From NCBI GenBank assembly GCA_016713225.1, contig JADJPO010000003.1:620001-684000 (forward strand): a stretch of DNA of 64,000 bases. Direction: 5' to 3'. This DNA comes from Kineosporiaceae bacterium (GTDB taxonomy: Bacteria > Actinomycetota > Actinomycetes > Actinomycetales > Kineosporiaceae). This document shows positions 6,932 through 15,308 of this stretch, one piece after another. The notes below the pieces were generated by a model that did no database searches, had not been told where the DNA came from, and was given only the letters and a program-made list of their open reading frames with translations. Position 1 is the stretch's first letter. Every line of letters starts with the position of its first letter. A program made the position numbers and the translations under genes.

Positions 6932-8709
6932 GCGGCACGGTTCGTGGCTCGGCCTGGGCGACCGTGCGCCGCGGGTTGCGGTCCACCCCGGAGATCACCC
7001 GCGGCCTGCGGGTGACGCTCGCGGTGGCCCTGGTCTCGACGCTGGGGCGCATCGTCGTCCCGATCGCCGTGCAGCAGACGCTCGATCGCGGCATCCGCGG
7101 TCCGGCAGGCCCGAGGCCCGGATTCGTCGCCGTCGTCGCGGCACTCGCCCTGGCCGGGGTGATCGTTGCCTCCGTGGCGTCCTACCTGGCCAACGTCCGG
7201 ATCTTCCGAGCCACCGAGGCCGGACTGGCGACGTTGCGTACCAGCGCGTTTCGCCATGTTCACGACCTGTCGGTGCTCAGCCAGAACAGTCAGCGCCGGG
7301 GAACCCTGGTGGCGCGGGTGACCACCGATGTCGACACCATCTCGGCGTTCGTGCAGTTCGGCGGTTTGATGCTGGTGCTGTCCGGCGGGCAGATCCTGAT
7401 CGCGACCACGGTGATGGCGATCTACTCCTGGCAGCTCACGCTGCTGGTCTGGGGCTGCTTCCTGCCGCTGTTCCTCACGCTGCCGCGGCTGCAGCGCATC
7501 GTCGCCCGCGCCTACCTGGGGGTGCGCGAACGGGTGGGCAACACCCTGGCCGCGATCTCGGAGTCGGTGGTCGGGGCCGACACCATCCGGGCCTATGCCA
7601 TCGAGGATCGCACCCAGGCACGCATCGACGAGGCCATCGACGCCCACGCCCGGGCGGCCTCTCGGGCTCAGGTGCTGGTCGCGGCCAGCTTCTCGGGTGG
7701 GGTGCTGGTCTCGGGCCTGGTGGTGGCCGCGGTCGCCGGGGTCGGCACCTGGACCGGCATGGACGGCGACCTCACCCTGGGCCGGCTGGCCGCCTTCCTG
7801 TTCCTGGTGCAGCTGTTCACCGGGCCGGTGCAGATGGGCACCGAGATCCTCAACGAGTTACAGAACGCTGCCGCGGGCTGGCGGCGCGTGCTGGACGTGC
7901 TCGACACCCCGGCCGACGTGGTCGATCCACCGGACGGCGTGGTGTTGCCGCGCGGGCCGATCCGGGTGCGCTTCGAGGACGTCGGCTACCACTACCCGGA
8001 GGGACCGCCCGTGCTCACCGGCGTGAGCCTGACACTGGCGCCCCGGCAGCGCGTCGCCGTGGTGGGCGAGACCGGATCGGGCAAGACGACCTTGGCCAAG
8101 CTGTTGACCCGCCTGATGGATCCGACCACTGGTCGAGTACTGCTGGATGACATCGACCTGCGTCGGATCGCGTTCTCGTCGTTGCGTTCTCGCGTCGTGC
8201 TGGTGCCGCAGGAGGGGTTCCTGCTGGACGCCAGCATCGCCGCGAACCTGCGCTGGGCGCGGCCGGAGGCCAGCGACGACGACCTGGTGTTGGCGATCAC
8301 CGAACTCGGTCTCGCCGACTGGGTCGACGGCCTGCCGCACGGTCTGGCCACCCACGCCGGCCAGCGAGGTGAGGCCCTGTCGGCGGGGGAGCGGCAACTG
8401 GTCGCGCTCGCGCGCGCCTACCTCGCCGATCCCGACCTGCTGGTGCTCGACGAGGCCACCTCCGCAGTCGACCCCGGCACCGAGGTGCGGCTGCAACGTG
8501 CCCTGGACGGCGTCACCGCCGGGCGCACCTTCGTCGCCATCGCGCACCGGCTCAGTACGGCCGAGGCGGCCGACCTCGTCGTGGTGGTGGACGCCGGCCA
8601 CGTGGTCGACGTCGGCACGCATCAGGAGTTGCTGACCCGTTGTGAGGTCTATCAACGCCTGCACGCCAGCTGGGTGCGCGGGTCGGCCCGTGGCAGGATC
8701 GCCCCATGA
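6928..8709 (+). CDS. ABC exporter half-transporter, catalytic partner
   Basis: A 593-residue half-transporter starting at a GTG that overlaps the stop of its partner. The six-helix domain comes first, then the ATPase with Walker A VGETGSGKTTLAKLL, Walker B LLVLDEATSAVDPG with the catalytic Glu, and switch region IAHRLSTAEAAD. The signature is altered to LSAGERQLVALARA. In a heterodimer that weak signature would face the degenerate Walker site of the partner, while this subunit's complete Walker site would face the partner's LSGGQ, giving one active and one regulatory site. Drug, lipid or peptide export are all possible. Confidence 0.92.
   Translation: MSGTVRGSAWATVRRGLRSTPEITRGLRVTLAVALVSTLGRIVVPIAVQQTLDRGIRGPAGPRPGFVAVVAALALAGVIVASVASYLANVRIFRATEAGLATLRTSAFRHVHDLSVLSQNSQRRGTLVARVTTDVDTISAFVQFGGLMLVLSGGQILIATTVMAIYSWQLTLLVWGCFLPLFLTLPRLQRIVARAYLGVRERVGNTLAAISESVVGADTIRAYAIEDRTQARIDEAIDAHARAASRAQVLVAASFSGGVLVSGLVVAAVAGVGTWTGMDGDLTLGRLAAFLFLVQLFTGPVQMGTEILNELQNAAAGWRRVLDVLDTPADVVDPPDGVVLPRGPIRVRFEDVGYHYPEGPPVLTGVSLTLAPRQRVAVVGETGSGKTTLAKLLTRLMDPTTGRVLLDDIDLRRIAFSSLRSRVVLVPQEGFLLDASIAANLRWARPEASDDDLVLAITELGLADWVDGLPHGLATHAGQRGEALSAGERQLVALARAYLADPDLLVLDEATSAVDPGTEVRLQRALDGVTAGRTFVAIAHRLSTAEAADLVVVVDAGHVVDVGTHQELLTRCEVYQRLHASWVRGSARGRIAP
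8694..8699 (+). promoter_or_regulatory. Candidate internal -10 for the DinB gene
   Basis: CAGGAT (NANNNT) ends 6 nt before ATG 8706, inside the end of the preceding ABC gene. It could give the DinB gene its own leaderless transcript besides read-through from the exporter operon. Confidence 0.35.
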
Positions 8710-9461
8710 CCGACCACCTGCGTCAGGACTGGAGCGGTAGCCGCTTCGAAGAGGTCGACTTCAGCCGGTCGCGGTTCCACAACGTCTATTTCCAGGACGT
8801 CGTCCTGCGCGGCGCATTCCTCCAGCGGGTCGACATCGACGGCTACGTCGACGGGCTCGTCGTCAACGGTGTCGACGTCGGCCCGCTCGTCGAGGCCGAA
8901 CTCGACCGTCGCGACCCCGACCGGGCGCTCACCAGACCCCACGACGCCGACGGGTTCCGGACGGCGTGGCAGGTCGTCGCGCGACGCTGGGACGCCGCGG
9001 TACAGCGCGCCCGTGCGCTGCCCGAGGAGGATCTCCACGAGCGGGTCGACGGGGAGTACTCGTTCGTGGAGACCTTGCGCCACCTCGTGTTCGCGACCGA
9101 TGCCTGGGTGCTGCGCGCCGTCCTCGGGCAGCCGGTGCCGTATCACCCGCTCGGCCTGCCCCACACCGAGATGCCTCCGGACACACCGCACGTGCCGAAC
9201 GACCACGATGCGCGCCCCTCGCTCGAGCAGATCCTCGCCGTCCGCGCCGACCGGATGGGGACGGTCGCCCGGGTGCTCGACGAGCTCACCGACGAGCAGC
9301 TCGACGCCGGGACGACGCCGGTCGCCGAGCCCGGTTACCCGGAATCCGAGTCGTTCCCGGTCCGCCGATGCCTGGGGGCGATCATCAGTGAGGAGTGGTC
9401 CCACCGCGAGTTCGCAGAGCGCGACCTCGGCGTCCTGGAACGACGCAGCAGCGAGCAGTAG
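8706..9461 (+). CDS. DinB-like protein with N-terminal pentapeptide-like segment
   Basis: A 251-residue protein. Residues 10-45 have pentapeptide-repeat spacing (SRFEEVDFSRSRFHNVYFQDV), and the rest is a DinB/YfiT-like four-helix bundle with possible metal-binding histidines in FVETLRHLVFATD and EEWSHREFAERD. DinB-fold proteins are often metal- and thiol-dependent enzymes or stress proteins; no specific role can be assigned. The ATG overlaps the stop of the ABC gene (ATGA), but the leucine codons look different from the neighbours: by eye CTC is about twice as frequent as CTG, whereas CTG dominates in hisF. That hints at acquisition. Confidence 0.8.
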   Translation: MTDHLRQDWSGSRFEEVDFSRSRFHNVYFQDVVLRGAFLQRVDIDGYVDGLVVNGVDVGPLVEAELDRRDPDRALTRPHDADGFRTAWQVVARRWDAAVQRARALPEEDLHERVDGEYSFVETLRHLVFATDAWVLRAVLGQPVPYHPLGLPHTEMPPDTPHVPNDHDARPSLEQILAVRADRMGTVARVLDELTDEQLDAGTTPVAEPGYPESESFPVRRCLGAIISEEWSHREFAERDLGVLERRSSEQ

Positions 9462-9510
9462 ATCGCTCCCATCGGACGATCACGGGCGGCACCGATGCTC
9501 ACCGGGATGA

Positions 9511-9516
9511 AAGGAT
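9511..9516 (+). promoter_or_regulatory. Candidate -10 for hisI
   Basis: AAGGAT (NANNNT) ends 6 nt before the GTG of hisI. GAAAGGA in the same place could instead act as a Shine-Dalgarno, so leaderless initiation is uncertain here. Confidence 0.35.
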
Positions 9517-9522
9517 CGGGTC

Positions 9523-9909
9523 GTGTCCACCGAAGGTTTCCCCGTGCCGGCCGCGACGCTGGACTCCGCGATCGCCGAGCGATTGAAGCGCACCAGCGAC
9601 GGCCTGGTGTGTGCCGTCGTCCAGCAGCACGACACCGGTGAGGTGTTGATGGTCGGCTGGATGGACGACGAGGCGCTGCGTCGCACCCTGGCCGGCGGTC
9701 GGGTCACCTTTTGGAGTCGCAGTCGCGGCGAGTACTGGCGCAAGGGCGACACCTCCGGGCATGTGCAGTGGCTGAAGGCGATCCGCCTCGACTGTGACGG
9801 CGATGCCCTCTTGGTCAGCGTCGATCAGGTCGGCGCCGCCTGCCACACCGGCACGCGCTCGTGCTTCGACACCTATCTGCTCCCCGACCCCTCCGAGGCC
9901 ATCCGATGA
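9523..9909 (+). CDS. hisI: Phosphoribosyl-AMP cyclohydrolase HisI
   Basis: Third step of histidine synthesis, opening the adenine ring of PR-AMP. The 128-residue protein has the family motifs VGWMDDEALRRTL, the substrate loop WSRSRGEYWRKGDTSGH, DCDGDAL (metal) and the zinc cysteines in GAACHTGTRSCF. Length is typical of the monofunctional enzyme. The last codons overlap trpE by ATGA, linking histidine and tryptophan synthesis in one transcript, a common actinobacterial arrangement. Confidence 0.96.
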   Translation: MSTEGFPVPAATLDSAIAERLKRTSDGLVCAVVQQHDTGEVLMVGWMDDEALRRTLAGGRVTFWSRSRGEYWRKGDTSGHVQWLKAIRLDCDGDALLVSVDQVGAACHTGTRSCFDTYLLPDPSEAIR

Positions 9910-11468
9910 GCCAGACCGTCTCCGAAACCACCCTCGCCTCGGTGCCGCTCGGCCAGGTCTGGCCCGACCTCGACACCTTCCGGGTCCTGGCCAAGGACCG
10001 CCGGGTGATCCCGGTGGTGCGCCGGTTCCTGGCCGACGGCGAGACCCCGATCGGGGTGTACCGCAAGCTGTCCGGTGACGCTCCCGGCACGTTCCTGCTC
10101 GAATCCGCCGAGCAGGGCGCCTGGTCGCGGTGGAGCATCGTCGGCGCCGCGAGCGGGGCCACCCTCACCAGCCGGGACGGCACGGCGCACTGGATCGGCA
10201 ACCCTCCGGTCGGTGTGCCGACCGCGGGCGACCCGTTGCTGGCGCTGCGGGACACCGTGGCCACCCTGGCCACGCCGCGGTTGCCCGGCATGCCACCGCT
10301 CACCGGGGGCATGGTCGGGTTCGTCTCGTGGGACGCCGTACGCCGCTGGGAGCGCATCCCCGAACCCACCACGCCCACGGTGGACGAGTTGGGAGTGCCC
10401 GAGCTGTCGATGAGCCTGGCCACCGATCTGGCGGTGCTCGACCACAGCGACGGCACCGTGCTGCTGATCGCCAATGCCGTGAACTACGACGCCACCGACG
10501 AGCGGGTCGACGAGGCCTGGGCAGACGCCGTCCAGCGCCTGGAACGGATGACCACCCAGCTCGCGGCGCCGGCCCCCTCGACCGTTGCGGTACACGCGGC
10601 GTCTGCTGCCGAGCCGAGCGCGCGCACCACCGAGCGCGACTATCTGAACGCCGTGCTGGCCGGCAAGGAGGGGATCCGGGACGGCGAGGTGTTCCAGGTG
10701 GTGCTGGCCCAGCGCTTCGATCTGGACTGCCCGGCCGACGCCCTGGACGTGTACCGCATCCTGCGGGCCACCAACCCCAGCCCGTACATGTACCTGTACC
10801 GCGCCATCGACCCCGAGGGTCGGCGGCTGGACGTCGTGGGCTCGAGCCCCGAGGCGCTGGTCACCGTCACCAATGGCCGGGTGGTCACCCACCCGATCGC
10901 CGGCACCCGCTGGCGCGGCGCGACCGCGGCCGAGGACAACGCCCTGGCCGCCGAGATGCTCGCCGATCCCAAGGAGCGCGCCGAGCACATCATGCTGGTC
11001 GATCTGGCCCGCAACGACCTGGGGCGGGTGTGCCGGGCGGGCTCGGTCGAGGTCGTCGACTTCATGCAGGTCGAGCGGTACAGCCACGTGATGCACCTGG
11101 TCTCGGTGGTCGAGGGTGACCTCTCGGCGGGGCGCAGTGCGTACGACGTGCTGCAGGCGACGTTCCCCGCCGGCACGCTGTCCGGCGCGCCCAAACCTCG
11201 CGCCATGGAGATGATCGAGGAGCTCGAGCCGGTGCGCCGCGGCCTGTACGGCGGTGTCGTGGGCTATCTCGATCTGGCCGGAAACATGGACCTGGCGATC
11301 GCGATCCGGACCGCGTTGATCCGCGAGGGGGTGGCCCACGTGCAGGCCGGTGCCGGCATCGTGGCCGACTCGGTGCCCGAACGCGAGCACGACGAGTGCC
11401 GCAACAAGGCCGCCGCGGTGCTGCGTGCCGTGGCGACGGCCTCGACCCTGCGGGCGCCGGGATCATGA
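9906..11468 (+). CDS. trpE: Anthranilate synthase component I TrpE
   Basis: Makes anthranilate from chorismate with ammonia from TrpG (not in the window). In the 520-residue protein, the N-terminal regulatory lobe contains the feedback motif FLLESAEQGAWSRWS near residue 61. The C-terminal chorismate-binding domain contains SSPEALVTV, HPIAGTRWRG, DLARNDLGRVC and the terminal AGAGIVADSVPEREHDEC. The start is the ATG overlapping the hisI stop. No leader peptide with Trp codons precedes it; it begins inside the previous gene, so classical attenuation is not possible at this junction. Confidence 0.96.
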   Translation: MSQTVSETTLASVPLGQVWPDLDTFRVLAKDRRVIPVVRRFLADGETPIGVYRKLSGDAPGTFLLESAEQGAWSRWSIVGAASGATLTSRDGTAHWIGNPPVGVPTAGDPLLALRDTVATLATPRLPGMPPLTGGMVGFVSWDAVRRWERIPEPTTPTVDELGVPELSMSLATDLAVLDHSDGTVLLIANAVNYDATDERVDEAWADAVQRLERMTTQLAAPAPSTVAVHAASAAEPSARTTERDYLNAVLAGKEGIRDGEVFQVVLAQRFDLDCPADALDVYRILRATNPSPYMYLYRAIDPEGRRLDVVGSSPEALVTVTNGRVVTHPIAGTRWRGATAAEDNALAAEMLADPKERAEHIMLVDLARNDLGRVCRAGSVEVVDFMQVERYSHVMHLVSVVEGDLSAGRSAYDVLQATFPAGTLSGAPKPRAMEMIEELEPVRRGLYGGVVGYLDLAGNMDLAIAIRTALIREGVAHVQAGAGIVADSVPEREHDECRNKAAAVLRAVATASTLRAPGS

Positions 11469-12070
11469 GCCGGCTCACCCGGCTGACGCGACGCAGCACG
11501 GTGCTGGGGGTGCTGGCGGGCGCCGGCATCGTGGTGCTGGCCCAGGGCCGAACCTGGGTGAGGCTCGATCATGCACCGGCCACCGGGGTGGTCACCGCGG
11601 TCACCGATGGTTCGCTCTCGGGCGAGCAGTCGGCCCCAGGGGTCCTCGCGTTGGCGTTGGTCGCCGCCGCCGGTGCGGTCGCCGTGACCCTGGCCGGACG
11701 GCGCCTGGCCCGCGTGTGCGCCGTCCTGCTCGCCCTGGCCGGTCTGGGCGTCGTGGCGTTGGCCACAGGGGTGCTGACCGACCCGGCGACGGTGGCCCGC
11801 GAGGCCACGCGCGGTGCCGCGGGTCTGGTGGACGCCGTCCCGCCGGCGGCCGTGGTCACGGCCTGGGTGGCGGTGGGCCTGGCCGGTGGCGTGGTCATCG
11901 CCGTTGCGGCGCTGGGGGTCTGGCTCGGGGCCGCTCGGTGGACGACGGGACGCCCCGCCGCAGCGGCAGCCACGGCGGCGCCGGGTGCGGCCCGAACCCG
12001 GAGCGCCCGGGATGAATCGCCCGAACCGCTGTGGGAGGCGATCAGCCGTGGTGAGGATCCGACCGATTGA
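11465..12070 (+). CDS. Trp biosynthesis-associated membrane protein (TIGR02234-like)
   Basis: A 201-residue membrane protein with about four hydrophobic segments (near residues 14-30, 58-74, 79-102 and 128-155) and an Ala-rich polar C-terminal tail ending in DESPEPLWEAISRGEDPTD. The family is found in actinobacterial trp operons; its biochemical role is not established. Start by ATGA overlap with trpE. The gene is very Ala/Val/Gly rich, and its conserved end (LWEAISRGEDPT) supports the frame. Confidence 0.85.
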   Translation: MSRLTRLTRRSTVLGVLAGAGIVVLAQGRTWVRLDHAPATGVVTAVTDGSLSGEQSAPGVLALALVAAAGAVAVTLAGRRLARVCAVLLALAGLGVVALATGVLTDPATVAREATRGAAGLVDAVPPAAVVTAWVAVGLAGGVVIAVAALGVWLGAARWTTGRPAAAAATAAPGAARTRSARDESPEPLWEAISRGEDPTD

Positions 12071-12157
12071 CGCGCCGCAGCTACCGGACGTCGGTGGCTA
12101 CAGCCGCACACCGCACCAGCCTGCAACAATGACCCACAGCTGAAAGGAGCAAGCACC

Positions 12158-12382
12158 ATGGTGAACACTCAGGCTGCGCACGAGGTGCACGAGAGTCACG
12201 GGAACAGTGTGGCCGCGTGGACCAGCGTCATCGTGATCATGTTGGGCGCGCTGGTCTCGTGCTGGGGCGTGGCAGTCGGCAGCATGACGCTGTCGATCGC
12301 CGGTGGTGTCGTGGTCGTCGTCGGAGCCATCCTCGGCAAGGTGATGTCGGCCATGGGCTACGGCGTCGCTGGTCACCGCTGA
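12158..12382 (+). CDS. HGxxPAAW family small membrane protein
   Basis: A 74-residue protein with the family motif here as HGNSVAAW (residues 14-21; the usual Pro is Val), then two membrane helices (about 23-42 and 46-65). Such proteins recur between trpE and trpC in actinobacteria and have no known function. A strong GAAAGGAG Shine-Dalgarno lies upstream of the ATG. Confidence 0.85.
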   Translation: MVNTQAAHEVHESHGNSVAAWTSVIVIMLGALVSCWGVAVGSMTLSIAGGVVVVVGAILGKVMSAMGYGVAGHR

Positions 12383-12393
12383 TCTCTACGGGT

Positions 12394-12409
12394 CGTCCGG
12401 ACCCGGACG
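12394..12409. terminator. Small hairpin before trpC
   Basis: CGTCCG and CGGACG flank a 4-nt loop. The stem is short and has no U-tract; it may weakly attenuate between the small membrane gene and the trpC promoter. Confidence 0.3.
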
Positions 12410-12436
12410 GCGGTCGGAGCACGCCGTCGGGGTCGG

Positions 12437-12442
12437 TACGAT
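12437..12442 (+). promoter_or_regulatory. Candidate -10 box upstream of trpC
   Basis: TACGAT would start a transcript near 12448-12449, leaving a leader of about 28 nt with AGGGGGAT as the Shine-Dalgarno for trpC. It could let trpCBA-lgt be expressed apart from hisI-trpE. No convincing -35 is seen. Confidence 0.4.
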
Positions 12443-12477
12443 CGTGACGTAGTGACCGCCGCCGACCAGGGGGATCC

Positions 12478-13290
12478 GTGACTGTTCTCGACGACATCAT
12501 CTCGGGCGTACGGGAGGACCTCGTCGAGCGGCAGCAGTCCGTTCCGCTGGAGCGGCTGCAAGAGCAGGCCGAGCGTCAGCCGGGCGCTCTGGCCGCCCTC
12601 GCCGCGCTCGAGGATGCCGATGCGGTGCGGGTCATCGCCGAGGTCAAGCGGTCGAGCCCGAGCAAGGGCGCCCTGGCGGCCATCGCCGATCCAGCGGCTC
12701 TGGCGCGCGACTACGAGTCCGGCGGAGCCAGCGCCATCAGCGTGCTCACCGAGCGGCGCCGCTTCGGCGGCAGCATCGAGGACCTGCAGGCGGTGCGGCG
12801 AGCAGTCGACATCCCGATCCTGCGCAAGGACTTCATCGTCTCGGCCTATCAGGTCTGGGAGGCCCGAGCAGCGGGCGCCGACCTGGTGCTGCTCATCGTG
12901 GCAGCCCTCGACCAGGATGCGCTGGTGTCCCTGGTCGAACGGGTGCACTCTCTGGGCATGACGGCCCTGGTCGAGGTGCACGACGTCGACGAGGTGCCCC
13001 GCGCGGTGGACGCCGGGGCACGGGTGATCGGCGTCAACTGCCGTGATCTGCGCACGCTGGAGGTCGACCGCGACCAGTTCCAGCGGGTGGCGCCGACCAT
13101 CCCGGACGGCATCGTGAAGGTCGCCGAGTCCGGGGTGCGTGGCCCCTATGACGTGCACACCTTCGCCCGCGCCGGGGCGCACGCCGTCCTGGTGGGCGAG
13201 AGCCTGGTGACCGGCGCCGACCCGCGCGCCGCCGTGGCCAATCTGGTCGCCGCCGGGGCGCACCCGGCACTGCGGGCGGCGCGCAAGTGA
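12478..13290 (+). CDS. trpC: Indole-3-glycerol phosphate synthase TrpC
   Basis: A 270-residue TIM-barrel enzyme that closes the indole ring of CdRP. Recognisable motifs are VIAEVKRSSPSKG near residue 58 (catalytic Lys in EVKR), SVLTERRRFGGS, PILRKDFIV, VEVHDVDE, IGVNCRDLRTLEVD and VAESGVRG. It starts at GTG with AGGGGGAT upstream. Its stop overlaps trpB. It is not fused to TrpF; actinobacteria use the bifunctional PriA for that step (not in the window). Confidence 0.96.
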   Translation: MTVLDDIISGVREDLVERQQSVPLERLQEQAERQPGALAALAALEDADAVRVIAEVKRSSPSKGALAAIADPAALARDYESGGASAISVLTERRRFGGSIEDLQAVRRAVDIPILRKDFIVSAYQVWEARAAGADLVLLIVAALDQDALVSLVERVHSLGMTALVEVHDVDEVPRAVDAGARVIGVNCRDLRTLEVDRDQFQRVAPTIPDGIVKVAESGVRGPYDVHTFARAGAHAVLVGESLVTGADPRAAVANLVAAGAHPALRAARK

Positions 13291-14489
13291 GCGGCATGCT
13301 CTCGGAGCAGACGGGCCCCTACTACGGCCGGTTCGGCGGGCGGTTCGTGCCCGAGGCCCTGATCGCGGCGCTCGACGAGCTCGAGGTCGCCTACGCGAAG
13401 GCGTCCGCGGATCCGGCCTTCGCCGCCGAGCTCGACCGGCTGCACCGCACCTACACCGGCCGGCCGAGCATCCTGACCGAGGTGCCCCGGTTCGCGGCAC
13501 ATGCCGGTGGTGCCCGGGTGCTGCTCAAGCGCGAAGACCTGAACCACACCGGGTCCCACAAGATCAACAACGTGCTGGGTCAGGCCTTGCTGACCCAACG
13601 CATGGGCAAGACCCGGGTGATCGCCGAGACCGGCGCCGGTCAGCACGGGGTGGCCACCGCGACCGCCGCGGCCCTGCTCGACCTGGAGTGCGTGGTCTAC
13701 ATGGGCGAGGAGGACACCCGGCGCCAGGCCCTGAACGTCGCCCGGATGAACCTGCTCGGCGCCACGGTCGTACCGGTCACCGCGGGCTCGCGCACCCTCA
13801 AGGACGCCATGAACGAGGCGATGCGCGACTGGGTGACCAACGTCGAGCAGACCCACTACCTGATCGGCACGGTGGCGGGTCCACACCCGTTCCCGAGCAT
13901 GGTGCGCGACTTCCACAAGGTGATCGGTGACGAGGCCCGGGCCCAGGTGCTCGACCTGATCGGCCGGTTGCCCGATGTCGTGACGGCTTGCGTCGGCGGC
14001 GGATCGAACGCCATCGGCATCTTCCACGCCTTCCTCGACGACCCCGGCGTCCGGCTGGTGGGCCTCGAGGCCGGTGGGGACGGCGTCGCGACCGGTCGGC
14101 ACGCGGCGTCCATCACCGGCGGCACCGCCGGGGTGCTGCACGGCAGCCGCACCTTCATCCTGCAGGACGACGACGGTCAGACCATCGAGAGCCACTCGAT
14201 CTCGGCCGGGCTCGACTACCCCGGGGTCGGCCCGGAGCATGCCTGGCTGGCCGAGACCGGCCGCGCCACCTACCTGCCGGTGACCGACGCCGAGGCGATG
14301 GCGGCGTTCCAGCTGCTCTGTCGCACGGAGGGGATCATCCCGGCGATCGAGAGTGCTCACGCGCTGGCCGGGGCGATCACCGCCGGGCGTGAGCTCGGCC
14401 CGGACGGCGTGGTGCTGGTCAACCTGTCCGGCCGCGGCGACAAGGACGTCGAGACCGCCGCCCGCTACTTCGGACTGGTGACGCCGTGA
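13287..14489 (+). CDS. trpB: Tryptophan synthase beta chain TrpB
   Basis: A PLP enzyme condensing indole with serine. In 400 residues it has the entry motif GPYYGRFGGRFVPEAL, the PLP lysine in EDLNHTGSHKINN, GAGQHGVATATAAALL and the phosphate-binding loop CVGGGSNAIG. The GTG overlaps the trpC stop (GTGA); ATG 13296 is an in-frame alternative. It is coupled to trpA by another GTGA overlap, as needed for equal amounts of the alpha2-beta2 complex. Confidence 0.97.
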   Translation: MSGMLSEQTGPYYGRFGGRFVPEALIAALDELEVAYAKASADPAFAAELDRLHRTYTGRPSILTEVPRFAAHAGGARVLLKREDLNHTGSHKINNVLGQALLTQRMGKTRVIAETGAGQHGVATATAAALLDLECVVYMGEEDTRRQALNVARMNLLGATVVPVTAGSRTLKDAMNEAMRDWVTNVEQTHYLIGTVAGPHPFPSMVRDFHKVIGDEARAQVLDLIGRLPDVVTACVGGGSNAIGIFHAFLDDPGVRLVGLEAGGDGVATGRHAASITGGTAGVLHGSRTFILQDDDGQTIESHSISAGLDYPGVGPEHAWLAETGRATYLPVTDAEAMAAFQLLCRTEGIIPAIESAHALAGAITAGRELGPDGVVLVNLSGRGDKDVETAARYFGLVTP

Positions 14490-15301
14490 GCGCGGCCGTC
14501 GCGCGGTCCAGCGCCGCCGCCATCGACGCGGCGAAGGCCACCGGGCGAGCCGCCCTGATCGCCTACCTACCGATCGGGTTCCCCGACGTGCCGACCTCGA
14601 TCGCGGCGGCGCGTGCCGCCGTCGAGGGGGGCGCCGACGTCCTGGAACTCGGCATGCCGTACTCGGATCCGCTGATGGACGGCCCGGTGATCCAGCACGC
14701 GGTGGACGCCGCGCTGCGCGGGGGCACCCGAACCGCCGACGTGCTGCGCGCGGTCGAGGAGCTGTCGGCCGGGGGAGCCACCGCCCTGGTGATGACCTAC
14801 TGGAACCTCGTCGACCGCTACGGCGTCGACGCCTTCGCCAAGGACCTGGCGGCGGCCGGGGGCGCCGGGTTGATCACCCCCGACCTGATCCCGGACGAGG
14901 GCGCGGACTGGATCGCCGCCAGCGATGCCCACGGTCTGGAGCGGGTGTTCCTGGTGGCCCCGTCGTCCACCCCGGCTCGGCTCGCCTCGACGGCGGCGGC
15001 CTGCCGCGGCTGGGTCTACGCGGCGTCCCTGATGGGGGTCACCGGCGTCAAGTCGGTCTCGTCCGGTGCCCGCGGCCTGGTGGAGCGCACCCGCACGGCG
15101 GGAGCCGAGCGGGTGTGTGTCGGGCTGGGGGTCTCCACCCCCGCCCAGGCCGGCGAGGTGGCCGAGTACGCCGACGGCGTGATCGTGGGGTCGGCGTTCG
15201 TGAGGGCACTGGCCGAGGCGCCGTCCCCGGCCGTCGGGATCGAGGCCGTGCGCGACCTGGCGCGAGCCTTGTCGGCCGCCTGTGCCGGTAGCCCCGTGTG
15301 A
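14486..15301 (+). CDS. trpA: Tryptophan synthase alpha chain TrpA
   Basis: Cleaves indole-3-glycerol phosphate to indole, which is channelled to TrpB. The 271-residue barrel carries the catalytic Glu in VLELGMPYSDP (near residue 52), the catalytic Asp in MDGPVIQ, and later GVTGVKS and VGLGVST for phosphate binding. The start is the GTG overlapping the trpB stop. It is followed after 7 nt by lgt. Confidence 0.96.
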   Translation: MSAAVARSSAAAIDAAKATGRAALIAYLPIGFPDVPTSIAAARAAVEGGADVLELGMPYSDPLMDGPVIQHAVDAALRGGTRTADVLRAVEELSAGGATALVMTYWNLVDRYGVDAFAKDLAAAGGAGLITPDLIPDEGADWIAASDAHGLERVFLVAPSSTPARLASTAAACRGWVYAASLMGVTGVKSVSSGARGLVERTRTAGAERVCVGLGVSTPAQAGEVAEYADGVIVGSAFVRALAEAPSPAVGIEAVRDLARALSAACAGSPV

Positions 15302-15308
15302 GCCCGGT

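Noticed and set aside
9462..9906. Attenuator or T-box controlling the his-trp run
   Set aside because: No leader peptide with His or Trp codons and no T-box sequence was seen before hisI; trpE starts inside hisI.
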